Source: Ilex aquifolium
Lineage: Eukaryota > Streptophyta > Magnoliopsida > Aquifoliales > Aquifoliaceae
NCBI GenBank assembly: GCA_951799425.1
Contig: OX637401.1
Span: 14,967,501 to 15,031,500, forward strand
DNA length: 64,000 nucleotides
Reading direction: 5' to 3'
Both the position numbers and the translations under genes were made by a program. This document shows positions 48,075-60,700 of this stretch, in pieces (within the stretch, counting starts at the first letter, position 1; each line of letters begins with the position of its first letter). The notes below the pieces were generated by a model. The model did no database searches, was not told the DNA's origin, and saw nothing but the letters and a program-made list of their open reading frames with translations.

Positions 48075-49644
48075 CTAAAGATTCATAAGTAAGTTCTTTT
48101 TCTTATTATTATTTTTGAATTGTCGAGTTTAAACTGCAAAACAAATGTATACAAATGCAATATGGGCATGGAATCTGAAAGAGAAGGTTGGGTTCATAGG
48201 TTCAATACTTAAAGTCTGCTGAAAAAGCTTGTGAGAAGAAAAAAACTTACAAGTTTTCCATTGCAACCAACTCTGAGGAGTTATCCAACTCTGTAGCCAG
48301 TAGAGTACAATCAAAAGGCGATGTAGTAATTATAACAGTTTAAAAACGATGTATCATTGTCACAATGACGTTAACGGTACTTATATTATAAACAGAAGAG
48401 AAAATATTCAACGCAGACACGAGCGAGATTCAAAAATGAAACCGAATAGAATCTCTCATAGAGACTTATGAGAGATCGGCTCATGTCTCCTTGACCTTAT
48501 AGTTGAAAGAATCAAGAATGGCCTATTAGACTAAACTTAATTAGTACTTGATAATGTAATTAAGGACATGGCACTTTTGCAACCAAAATGAGATGGACCC
48601 CTTAATTAACTTTCTACCAAAATGTAGTTGGTACCAGCTTTTTAAAATTGATTGGACAGAGACTTACAAACTAATTGTTTGGTGAACTTGTTATCACCAC
48701 AAAGCCAATCCTCTTTTCCTACACCCTTTTAGTATATAGAAACATCTGCACTACAAGTTTCAAGCTAAGCTGTTTTCCATCATCAGTACCCAACCCCTCC
48801 AAACAACCTCCCCCCCCCCCCCCCCCCCCCCACCCCACAAATACCATTACATCATTCCAATGTATAAGGTTTTCGTAAGTGGAAACTGAGAAAAATATGT
48901 CATATCTGAGAACTCAAGTGACACGTGATTCACGATAGATAAACATTTACTATCGCCCCATAACCGATCTCAAAACTAGTAAAGTCAATTGCATCGGTGA
49001 CGTAGTATCATTTGTTGTCAGCCTGATTATTATTTTAGACTTTGACTGCTCATAAAAAAAGCTTAATTAAAGTTTTCCATTATTAACACTGGACATGAGG
49101 ACCAAGCAGGTTCCACCATGCTCTTATGGTTAGGAGAGACTGATGTAATATGTTTCATTGTGGGGTTATAATTGATGATCATTAGAGGGGGTCCATTTAC
49201 CAGGCTGTATCTCCCTATTCCTTTGATGGTTCACATACACACCTCCCTTCACTTTATGTCCCTTTCCTTTCACCATAAGAAGCATTTGCTTTGAATAGGG
49301 TTGATATGGTCTTTTATTGAGGTGAGAGAAAAAAACAAGTTTGTGACGGATTATTATTTTGTTTCACCAACGAGGGCCATACATCCTAAATATTGTTTCC
49401 CTACAAATTGTGGCATACTTGATTTATTTGCAAATATATTTGTTTTGTCGAATTAACGAAAGTTTTTTTAAATCAAGAAGTAGTAGAAGAGACGCGATTG
49501 AGATAAATGGTTAAACATTTATTTGTGTGAAAGTAAAGTTTAAGTTAAGCAGCTATTGTCAAAAAGTTACCTAGGTCCTATCCTCCCCTATTATAGTAAT
49601 TTCACCTAAATTTTTTGAGGCCCTCTCAACTAGTGTAGTATTTG
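48075..49644. other. Intergenic, no gene seen
   Basis: AT-rich sequence with a C22 run at about 48810-48831. No coding, RNA or transposon ends were recognised before the next element. Confidence 0.45.
48810..48831. repeat. Poly(C) tract
   Basis: An uninterrupted run of about 22 C. Confidence 0.9.
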
Positions 49645-50289
49645 TAGGGACGGCAATGGACCGGGAAAAAATAGATATTCGTCTCGTTTGGACCGAGAAT
49701 GGACCATACATATTGGACGATGGACGTATATGGAGTTACCCATATAAACCCGTGTGAGGATAGACTAAAACTCATCTCCATCCCGCCTTTGCCTTGTCCT
49801 GCTAAATCCGTAATATATATATATATATAAAATAAAATAATTAAGTGAAACACATATTTATTATACATATTATTTTTGTGAGTTTTTATGTTTGATTTAT
49901 TTGTTATATAATGAATTTTTATCCTTCTTGCAAATCTATTTATGAAGTTTTTTAATTTTTTTCTTAAAATCATAGAAATTAATTGTTATGGGCAGGAATA
50001 CGATTCAAAATTGGGAAATACTATGTATCTCAAATCTCTAACCCAAATTTTTATCCCAAATAAAGGGAGACACCATTGGATGAGTGGGTCCCATCAACTT
50101 TTTAAAATGGGACCCATTGATCCAATGGTCTATCTTGATTTGGGATGAAAATTTAGGTTAGAGATTTGGGATACATAGTATGCTCTTCAAAATTTACACG
50201 CGAGACAAGGACGGAGAGTAAAATTTCTCCCGCTAATGGAGGTGGAGACTACTCCCTCCGCCGCCGCCCCGATCCACTGCCCATCCCCA
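49645..50289. mobile_element. hAT-like non-autonomous element, 645 bp, carrying a nested MITE
   Basis: The left end TAGGGACGGCAATGGACCGGG and the reverse complement of the right end (TGGGGATGGGCAGTGGATCGG) are imperfect inverted repeats. The flanks AGTATTTG (49637-49644) and AGTGTTTG (50290-50297) match at seven of eight. A palindromic MITE sits inside at 50021-50178. No transposase is encoded. Confidence 0.8.
50021..50178. mobile_element. Palindromic MITE nested in a hAT-like element
   Basis: The two halves are almost perfect inverted copies: CTATGTATCTCAAATCTCTA at the left, and the right end in reverse complement reads CTATGTATCCCAAATCTCTA. TA lies on both sides (50019-50020 and 50179-50180), which fits a Tc1/mariner-like (Stowaway) duplication, but TA is also part of the palindrome so this is not proof. 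The whole would fold into a long hairpin. Confidence 0.82.
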
Positions 50290-50297
50290 AGTGTTTG

Positions 50298-51762
50298 GGA
50301 GGTAAAAAATTCCAGCCACTTGAAGATTCCCCTTAATCAAAAATCCCCTTGATCAAAAATCATTCCACCAAAAACAGTTTTTCTAGTGTGGACCAGCAAA
50401 CATTTTGGTAACCGAACAATCCCTAGTGGTCCATAGAGACAGTCCAATCCCATGCATGAACCTTCTGTCACTACGGAGAGGTATCAGGATAGAGTCAAAG
50501 ATATTTAGCCTTACCCTATTGCGGAAATACAATTTTCACGACTCGAACATGCATTCCCCTGGTCACAATAGTTCATAATAAATGCAATTTTGCCATTGTA
50601 ACTGCTTTCTTGTTTCTTCCAATTAAAATGTTTGTGTTGTTCAAATGTCATTTTCAACCCATTTCCCTCATCAAAATAATGGAATTGGTTGTTTATGATC
50701 TTTCTGAAAATAAAGAAAAAAAAAATGGATATTTCTGTTTCTCTTTTGGATAATGAATGGTTGGGGTTCAGCAGCTTGCTGGGTTCTCTGTATCTTCTGC
50801 TTCAGTAAAATGCTTATGGAGGAGAAATGGTCCACAAGTAGGGAAAGATACATGTCAAAGAAGACAAGGCCACAAGGTGTTTGTTTTATGGTCTCAATGA
50901 AATGATAGACTCCAAATATATCAGAAGGCTGCCAAAGAAAGTACTTGTGGACTGTCTGTTTTTGCCTGTAGAAAAAACACAAAGAAGCAATGGACATACT
51001 CTTCTGATCCACTTGAAGATTGCCTCCTATCCTCTTGACACCCAAACCAAACAAATAAATGATCTGAGCTTGCTTGAAAGCATCATTATTTTATTTTTTG
51101 AGATCTTTCCAAAGGCCCATTGTTTCTGGGTCCACCCTATCCATTATATTTAGACTCTGCGAAAACTTGTTTCAATGCAAACCATGAAATTTTCTCTGTT
51201 TCTCAGTGTCACATTTGTTGCTGTAGAAAACAGCATAAAATGTGTGAGTGGCTGAGTGCATAGGGGCTCATTTGTATGAGCACATACCCATGTGCCAAGA
51301 GTATGGGCCTCGAAAAGGATAAATTAATGAAAAAAAATTATGTAACTGGCCTCGAAAAGTGGAGGCAATGCTTTGTTGAGTTAAATTGTGTCGTTTAGGT
51401 GCTCTGTCTGTGTGTGTGCATATGTGTTTGTAGAGGGGTGTGCCTGTGTGTGTGCAGGGGTGTGCAAATGTAAAGACATGCGTCCGTCTGCCTCTCTCGA
51501 TTGGGAACCAAATGGAGCATCCGGGGTGGAAACATATTTGCAAAATACATTTGCCAAAAAATCATTCATTCATTCAATTCTTATGTTGCAAGCATTCAAA
51601 TCGTATAAAAGCACAAGAGAAGCAATACACTGGACCTCACAAATGGTGAGAGAACTGCAGGTCACACTATAAAGACCAACAAAAACAGCTACAATTTCAC
51701 AGCTATACAACAGAAAAATTTAGTAATACATATACAGTAAAGTTGCCACTAAAATCCTGTCT
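50298..51762. other. Intergenic / 3' flank of the kinesin gene
   Basis: No gene was found. The part next to 51762 should contain the 3' UTR and polyadenylation site of the minus-strand kinesin. A GTGTGTGC-type stretch lies at about 51407-51465. Confidence 0.45.
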
Positions 51763-54700
51763 CTATATGTTGCATCGATCATACCCTGAAAACCACGAAG
51801 AGGGTTCTGTTAGTTTGGACGACTCCCCTTCTTCAGCATTATAAAATGGCTCGAACTCCTCTCTCCATCGCTGATCACCTGGACTGTGGAGTTTCACTTC
51901 ATCATAGTCCGCTACATTCGAGTCATCATGAACAGGTCGTAATGCTTCTTTAGACAAATGGGACTCTGCTTGGAACTTTTTAAAAGCACTAATCTCTTTT
52001 TCATGTTTCTTCTTCAATTTGTCAATCTCTTTGTAAGCCGTCTGAGTTTCTTGTTCAGCTTCTGCCACTCGCCTCTGCAAATTCATAGTTCATTATACAG
52101 ATTGCTAGAGAATAATCAAGAGAAATATTATATCATTGAGCAATTGCTAGAGATCAGAAGCAAAAAAAGGGAAACTTCACATGTTTCCTAGTTGAAAATC
52201 GTAGAAAAGAAGGGGAAAAGGTGGAACATGGACAACTCTAATTATATGGATTTTGACCCACACCATTGATCTGAGATAATATTCGAAGCAAATAGGGTTA
52301 CTGCAGAGACACGCAATATAGGATAATATTTACAGCAAGAAGCAAACAGTGGCACTACTATAAAGACTTCCCATCCGCTATTGTGAGTTCCATTGTAGTT
52401 AAATGTTTACATCTTTGTAGTATTAAACATTCTGTAGAAATAGTGAATCAACAATGCCACATAAAATTTGAGACATTTTGCTTCTTACTTAAAAGTTTAG
52501 AACTTCACAAATGCAAATCATACCACACAAGGAAAATGGAACTACGAAAGTTAAAGACGATTAATAGGCAGAATACTATATGCCAACATATATCATATAA
52601 CAGCACCCACATACCACATGCATTTGTGTGTTCTCACGCACATGCACACAGATGGAGAGAGAGAGAGAGAGAGAGAGATGGCTATGTTTTGGATTCAAGC
52701 AAAGAGAAACACAATATGATTGGACGAGTGACTGCAAAGAGCATAAGCGCTCAAACTCCGAGGAGAAGATAACGGTATCAGGAGGATATATCATAGCCAA
52801 CATAAAAAAAGAGAATGGTCTGAATTTCAATGTTGAATGGTTAATTGGTTGTAAAGCAAGGGTGAAGAATTTCATAATAACATCTCAATGATGTTACCCA
52901 TACATGGTGATGAAATAGTTGAAGTTGGTATACAAAGCCCCCGAAGTATATAGGGACTAAACATTATATTCAAGCCCCTTTACTGTACAAAATAATACTT
53001 TTGTAATCAACTTACAATATTACTTGCGATAATCTTAAACTTCATGCATTTTTTTTGTTGCTGGTAACTTCATGCATTTAAATCATTCTAAATTTAATAT
53101 AATCATGATTCAGGAGGATATCATAGCCAATATAAAAAGAGAGAATAGTCAGAATTTGAATGCTGGATGGTTAGTTAGTTGTAAAGCAAAGGTAAAGTAA
53201 AAGACACAAGAATATGGTAAAAAGGCATATTTCAATTAAATTATCCTTGGCAGGACTAAAGATTATATTCAAGCCTCTTTACTGCACACCATAATACTTT
53301 TATAATTACTGCACGACATTAATTGCCATAATCTTACAGTACATGCATTTAAGATCTTTGCAAGTTTACTATAATTATCTGAAACCAAAAGTTTAATGAG
53401 AATGAAATATAACAAGCATATTAAAAAACACTTTAGTGAGCAATAACATTATATTATTTGAAAAACTGTTTTCTTATTCCACATATGCATGTATTTAAGG
53501 GGATGTCGGGTGCGTCATAGACCATACGAAGTCTATTCAGCAAATAAGACCATATGAGGTCTATTATCTTAGCAACTAAAACCTTTCAATATAGCTTACT
53601 GAAGACTAAAATATACGAGGTCTTTTTCTTCAGTTATCAATGCTGAATAACACGAGAGGCCAACCACCCACCCCCAAAGAGTTGAAAACAAGAAAAAACT
53701 GAAGAAAAATGAACACTAAAATCTATGGTTTCCATGCAAAACCACATAAAAAAGCCAAGAGAAACTGTTCTGTGGGCTCATCTAAATACACAGAGTACCA
53801 AAGTCGAGTAACAGAAGTTCAATGAATAATTGTACATAAAACTCCCTTCTTATTTTAGTCCTTTTGTTCCATGGCTGCTTGGAATTGCATCAAGTGTCCA
53901 TTCTTTAGCACTCAATGCTAAGAAAATATATATAATAAGAGATAAAGGTTTTTGAATTGCACCACTAACAAAACTACAAGGACGTCTCTGATTAATCCGA
54001 AACTGTCAGTGAGATAAAATGTCTCCCAAATTTTTCCCGCTCCTAAGTTCCCATATCCAGCATCTCAATCACACAATTTTAATGTGGTTTGTTTAATTTG
54101 GTTTGAATGCATATTGAGTGGGATTTTGATAGTGTATAGGATGGCAAATTTTATGATTCAAAGTCATCATCCCCACATTACCTGAAATATCAGTTCCAAC
54201 CTTCTAAAGCTGGCAAGTGTCAACAAAGTTTGGTAATAATTTATGAGGAGAATCAGTTCAGGTTCAACTAGAGTTGCTGTGGCGATTAGCTTAGTGGCAA
54301 ACGCCAACATGCGAATTGAAGGCTGCTATTGTTTTTGTATTTAATATTTTAGGTAACAAGGGTAATGCTTTATGTTCGCTTATTAAGTTTTTGGTTATGA
54401 ATAAAATTTTTCCCTCGCTTAGACAAAGTTAATTATATAAAAGAATTTAGAAATTTATTTTCAAATTGGAGATTTTTCCCCGTGTTACCGTGTTATATAG
54501 TAGCTTTAAGCATGGGTGATTTCTAGTAAAAAGAGAAAACTAAAAGATTCAAATATTTAGTTGCTCTCACATACTATTGGATTTGGGAACTATACAAATA
54601 CAATACTTAGACACCTAAGACACCAAGTGCATTTAACTTAGACGAGTAGTGAACAAAATCTGACGTTTCTAATTTCTAACAAATAAGTATTTTGTTCTAC

Positions 54701-57700
54701 CAATAGGAGCAGCACTCCCACCCTTCTAGGCTCCCTTACTCCACTTTGTAAGGGCATTAAGCTACAACTACACGGGAAGTAAACTAACTGCAGCTAAAAG
54801 CAGCAAGCCTTTCGAGAAAATTTTCTTATATGCCTTGTCTTATTGCATCATATGAAACCACGTAATATGTCCTCAATAAATAGCCCATCATTTTCAGTAG
54901 TTCCTTTCCAGTTTAGGAAAACTGGTTATGCAGAAAACAAACTACACAATTTAGACAGAACTTTTGGTTTCACATACACTATCCTGCTCCATATTGCCCA
55001 AGTATGCATCATGAAGACGGTAGAAGATAGAAAAAAACTACACTTCAAGCTAGAATACCAGATGAACAATGTAAATCTACGGAATGAAACAACACGTGGA
55101 CTACCAATATCAAACTCACCTGTGAAGTGGCAACAGCTTCTTCTGCTTCTTTAAGCCGCACAAGTAATTCGCCAGCAGCCTGCACAGCTTCAGCTGTATC
55201 CCTAAGTTGGGCCTGAAGCCCTTTATTCTCATCCTTAAGATATCGCCTCTCTCTTTCTCTTTCCACTTTCAATGCTGAAATTTCGGCAGCCAGGGCATTT
55301 ATGAACTTGGATTCAGCACCTCTCACTCCTGCTTTTGCAGCAGCTTTCTTGACATCATCTATTCCCTCCAAAATCTTCCTTTTCCTTGCAAGCATTTGCA
55401 TGTGTTTCTCCTCAAGATCTGCATACTGTTCAAGCATGCGTGCATGGCCCTCCATGGCCATCTGCATGGCTTCCTTCAACTCTTCCGAGCATTTCTTTTC
55501 CATATCTAGTTCCATTTTTTGCTTCTCAGCGAGTGAGCGGCTAGCTTCAAGTTCAATTCTCATATCTTCTGCAAGAGAAATCCACTTGCTTTCAGCTTCT
55601 GTCCAACGAATTCTTTCCTGCTCAAGTTTCTGCTCAGCACTCTCCTCGGTCGACTCTGGAATGGCGCACAAAGGTGGATCCACACTGGGCTCACATGAAT
55701 AAGTTAATTGCAGCAAAGGACCTCGTTTCCGAGCCGACTTAGGTGACGAGTCTATATAGTATTGTAGCTGGCTTTTTAAATCTTGAATCTCTTCCAGCAA
55801 CACATCCCTTTCACCCATATCAAAGAAGTTTCTATACCGTTCCAGTTCATCTAGAACTCTTCTTAATTCAATTTTGGTCCTCAAAACTTCTGGATTGTTA
55901 TCGTTTTCTTCCTTTAAAATCTGTAAATAAATAACAGAAGGGACATGCATAAGGGTGGGACACAAAACATAGAAAAGGAGCAAAAGACTTGAGCATTGTC
56001 GTCAAAGTGAAAAATCATGCATACCTCAAGCTCATTTTTCAATGACACTAATTCATCTTCCATGAACTCCTCAGTAGATAAAATACCATCCATCAAGCTT
56101 TCAAGACGAACAATTTTTTCTTCCCGTGTTTGTCCAATTATGGCATTGCATTCCCTCTCATGTTTGTATTGTTGCATCTGTAATTGATGACCGAAAAAGG
56201 TCAAATGGATGGAAACAGATTCATGGTTGTAGTTAGCTTCTTGATTGATTGTTACAGCAAACCTACCAAACGGTTAAGGTGCATGATTTCAGATGTTTGC
56301 TTGGCACAGAATTCTTCTAATGCCATCTCTCTCCTAATTGATCCTGCCAAAACCTTTTCTACTGCCTGCAACATATGGACATCGTTTATATACCTAAGAA
56401 CAGTGATTTATTAAAAAAAAGTAGTGCTGAAATTCAAGTCAATAATATACATACTTTTGGAACTTGCTTCTTAGATTTATCAGCTGACTGTGACCCTTCT
56501 ACAGGTACTAACTGCATGTTCGAACTGTTATTGGCATCTTTGAGCTCTTGAGAATCTCTAGTCTTGCATTTATGACACAGAAAGACGACCAAGTCCTGTT
56601 CCAGCATCTCATTATCTTGAAGAAGAGTTTGAATGCCCACATCAACTCTTTGAACTGGTAAAATTGGCATAATGTCTTCTTGTTTGTAAGGAAACCTGAA
56701 TGAAGACCGCCTCAAAGCCGAAACCTGGCGATGGCTGCCAAAAATTTCAAGGCCACGATGGAGACTAGCAGCCAATTGTTCAGTTGATGCAAAACAACTT
56801 TTACTTATTTGACCAGACAAAGCATTCGAACAGTTGCTTTTTGAAGGCTTTGCAAAAGATATATGTACAGCCTCTGAACCTAAGTTACTTTCTTTGAGAT
56901 CTTTGTGGGAATCAGTCAGCACTATTGAAGTCCTAAGACTTTTCCTGCTGCTATTATTCACTTTTGGCGAGACACTTGGAGTGGGAGATTTAGGAACTGG
57001 GGATACTTCACATGGAACTGTGCTGAGGCTAGAAGGAACCATGTCCTCAGCAGGATTATGATTGTCTCCTATGTCACTTCTGGAAAAACTGTGTGTGTTT
57101 GTGGTAGGTTCACCAATCTGAACGACAATGACCTCATGCTTCTCAACTTGTTGGCATATTTCTTTTTTCATATTAACTTCTGTATCCTCAGAACCTTGTT
57201 CCTCAATGCATACATTTTCAGATGTGTCTGGATGGGATTCCCCATTTCCAGCATTTTCTTGTTTGCTCCCATCCATGGTGCTGTTTTCTTCCATGTCTGC
57301 TAGTGGGAGATCATCTTGACCACCTTCATCAACAATGTCCATTTCTTCGTCTCCATCTTCATCTACATGAGGTAACATCATTGGACGATTGAGGCTATAT
57401 TTCAGGAGATTCAAGCTTCTACGGGCATCCCACCCTCTTACAGACGCACCGTTCGAATCAGTTTTGTTGCCATTTGCCCTCATTCGAAGAAGTTCGTCCT
57501 GTCAAATATGTCCAATTGGCAACAGTTTTCTCTTGAGGTCATAACTGGTAATAGATGTAGTTTAACATGAACAATGGAAGCTAAAAAGAGAGGGGAAAAA
57601 ATTAAAAGGAAGCACTACAATATACCTTTAGTTCTCGTATCACTTCACGCAAAACATTCACATCATCCTGCATTTCTTCATTGACAACTGCCTTGTTCTT

Positions 57701-60700
57701 AATAGCCTTCGCACGCTGGGCAAATCTTAGTGTACTGAATGTCTCACTCTTGCAACTGCATTATCAACTTGTCAAAATTTATCCAATTCAAGAAATCAAG
57801 AAAAAAGAAAGTAACAGAGAAATCAAATAAAAAAACCAACACACAGGTAACAAAGCAGGGATCTGCCATGTCACCTTTGTACTGGAGAAATGGCGCAGAC
57901 CATCGCTAATTTTGCATTACCACCTAGGGATTCCTGCAATAAGAATGTCAACTTGGAATCCCTATAGGGGATGTGCCTTTGCTTTCCTGTTTGGGAAACT
58001 TCAGCAAGAATGTTTATCAAGTTCCTGTAAACCACACCAATCACAGTCATCAGTCCCAAAAAAGAAAATTTAACCTTACGAAAGATCATATAAACGTCAT
58101 ATATGTGAAATTATATACATTATCAAAGACAGCAGAAATAGCCAGACAAATTCTATCCATAAGTCTTCCATCAAAGGAAGTCTTTAGCCATTTTACGGTA
58201 CTTGGCAAACAGAGATGCAAGCATGACTATGCATTTGTTCATCTTTAAATAATTAGTGTGTACTTCTTGTCTGAAAATAAAAACCTTCAGCTTTTACTCC
58301 CACTGCAAGGAAAGTAATTTCAAAAGCGCCAAAGTGAACAGTAATATCAATTCCCTCAAGAAATTCAATAGAATATTTGACCGGGGCAGTTCTTCATGTA
58401 TAGAGAGTAATGGCTGCCAATAATCAATATAATATGCCCATATACATTATACATTCCTCAAATGATCAAGATTAAATGAAAAATGTTCAGCATAAATACG
58501 AAAAACACATTGTTGGCACCAGAGAAAGAATAAAAGTATAGAAAGCACAGGACAGTTGAGATTTTACAAGTAGACCCACTAGTGACAACCTTCCTCAAGT
58601 TCCAATGCTTACAACCCCACGAAGAGAAGATTATCATACATAACAGACAGCCTGTTGCTACTGTTAGGTCTAGGACCTTTAGGTTGGCAATTTCATAACT
58701 CGTATTCTAACACGTACATGGAGATCAGTAGCTAACATCAACACGAGCAGATACAAGCCTCATAGACTTGAAGACTTCATTGCGGCAACCAAGCGACAAG
58801 AATATCTACGGACCCAAGACAAGAGAGACCTCGACATTCCGAAAATGTCAAGCTCCATGAGTAGTGTGCAGGTAGGAGTCATACCTTAGGACTAAGAAGC
58901 ATGGACACGAATACGACACGACACGGACATGCGGACACGAAATTTCTAAAAAAACATGACACAGACACGTTGGGGACACATTACAAATAGATATAAAAAA
59001 CTAATTATAGTACTATTCACAAGAAATTCAATATTTTATGGCAAGTAAATGTCATATCTAGTCAACTATTGTCAATTTTTAAAGGATATAGTAGTGTCAC
59101 TAATCATCGATAATTTTTAGAGACAATGTATAGCGAACATGCATAATGATTAACATTTTAGAGTCAACTATTGTCAATCATTAACATGCATAATGATAAT
59201 GATTGCTCTCATCTTCTCAATTTCTCTTCTTTAGCAACATTTTTATGCATGTTTTTCTTTTTTTAATAAATTTTAAGTACAACTTTAACATGACTTGTCT
59301 TAACAATTACATATTCGCTCAAAGTATAAGATAGTCATTTATAAAAAATTTAAACTTTGTTAATATATGTTGGGGTATATTTATAGTTTAGTAGTAGACA
59401 TGACCTAAAGAAGTATTTGACACATTACTAAAGGAGTGTCGGACACGTGTCAGAGATTAAAATATTAACTAGGGACACAGATAAAAGAGTGTCAGTGTCC
59501 AACACGGATACGTTATCATTTTAAGAGTGTCCGTACTTCTTAGCCTTAGGATTAGGCATTATCCTGAAAGTGGCCAGACATTTGCCATTTCAAAGCAATA
59601 GCAAATCTACCAAACTAGAAGAGACCTAGTTCATTGGGCTCCTGAAGCAAGTCGACTGGACCCTAGTCAACTGGCCATGTTGTCGGTCAACTACCCCTTC
59701 AAGCTTTGAAAATTTTAACCATAATTTAATCTTTTCAGATGAAAGTTGAGCGGTACAGGCTTCCAATTCTCCCATATACATCCTATAACACCCATTGGAG
59801 AATTGGATGCATTGTAGCCAATCATACTCTTCCATTCACGAGAGCATAAGCTGAAAGTTTGAGGGTCACACATAAAGGGCCATTCACTCCCTTTCGCAGG
59901 TATCCATTTGTGTACTATAAACACATTTGCCTAGAAACCCACCAAATCCTAGTTACATGCCTTGCGAGGGTTTATCTAGATTGGCTATTGAATTAGCCAA
60001 GTTGTAAAACACAAGATTATTTAGACTGATCCTAGAAAACCCCTTATAATGAAGTGACCCAGCCTTAGGGGTTGGAAGAGGTGAGTGTATGCCTAGGTGG
60101 ACGAACCAGAGTTGTGGTGTGTTTTCCAGTTAACTGATGTGTCAAATTGCGAAACATTCTCTAAACCAACAACAAAAGCTGAACCTTTCTGTAACTATTC
60201 TTGGGGCAGGAGCCCAGCCGAATGTTGGCCTGCTCAAACTTGGCTCATACTCAAGTTAAGCCAAGGACACATTGTTCAAATTCAGCACAGCATTATTTCA
60301 TTAGACTTGCGAGATGCTCGTGACTCAGCTCTAGAAATACTAACAGGTGAAACTCTTTGTTTCTGTTGGGCCACAAGTCATTTCATGACTGTAGCGTCAG
60401 GCTTTCAGAATTTGAAAACAAAAAATACACAGTCAAAGGCTGAACAGGTGAGATCATCATACACTGGCAAACCAAGCCCACTTCGATTTTGTAAACATAA
60501 ATGTTAAAAGGACACATGGGCAACATAATAAGCAGCCACAGAAGACCAGTACAATTACAAGACATGTCATTAACCTCTACTTGAAAACCATACCGAGCCA
60601 AGCTTGGGCTCGGGTCATCTGTTTATCAAGCCTCAAAGCCAAGAATAGATCTCAGCTCATTTTAAAACAATCGAGTTTGAAGTCGGTGTTTATTTACAAC

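Larger units (their letters stand above)
52075..55119 (-). other. 3.0-kb last intron of the kinesin gene
   Basis: It lies between two coding exons with proper splice sites (donor GTGAG after 55120, acceptor TTGCAG before 52074). It contains a (GA)n run at about 52655-52678 and a diverged duplication of about 300 bp. No independent gene is supported. Confidence 0.85.

Noticed and set aside
54280..54330. Possible SINE/tRNA box A (TTAGCTTAGTGG)
   Set aside because: No box B follows at the proper distance and no tail or duplication is seen.
60097..60507. 136-codon plus-strand frame in the kinesin intron
   Set aside because: No recognisable domain and it lies in the intron opposite to the gene; probably a chance frame.
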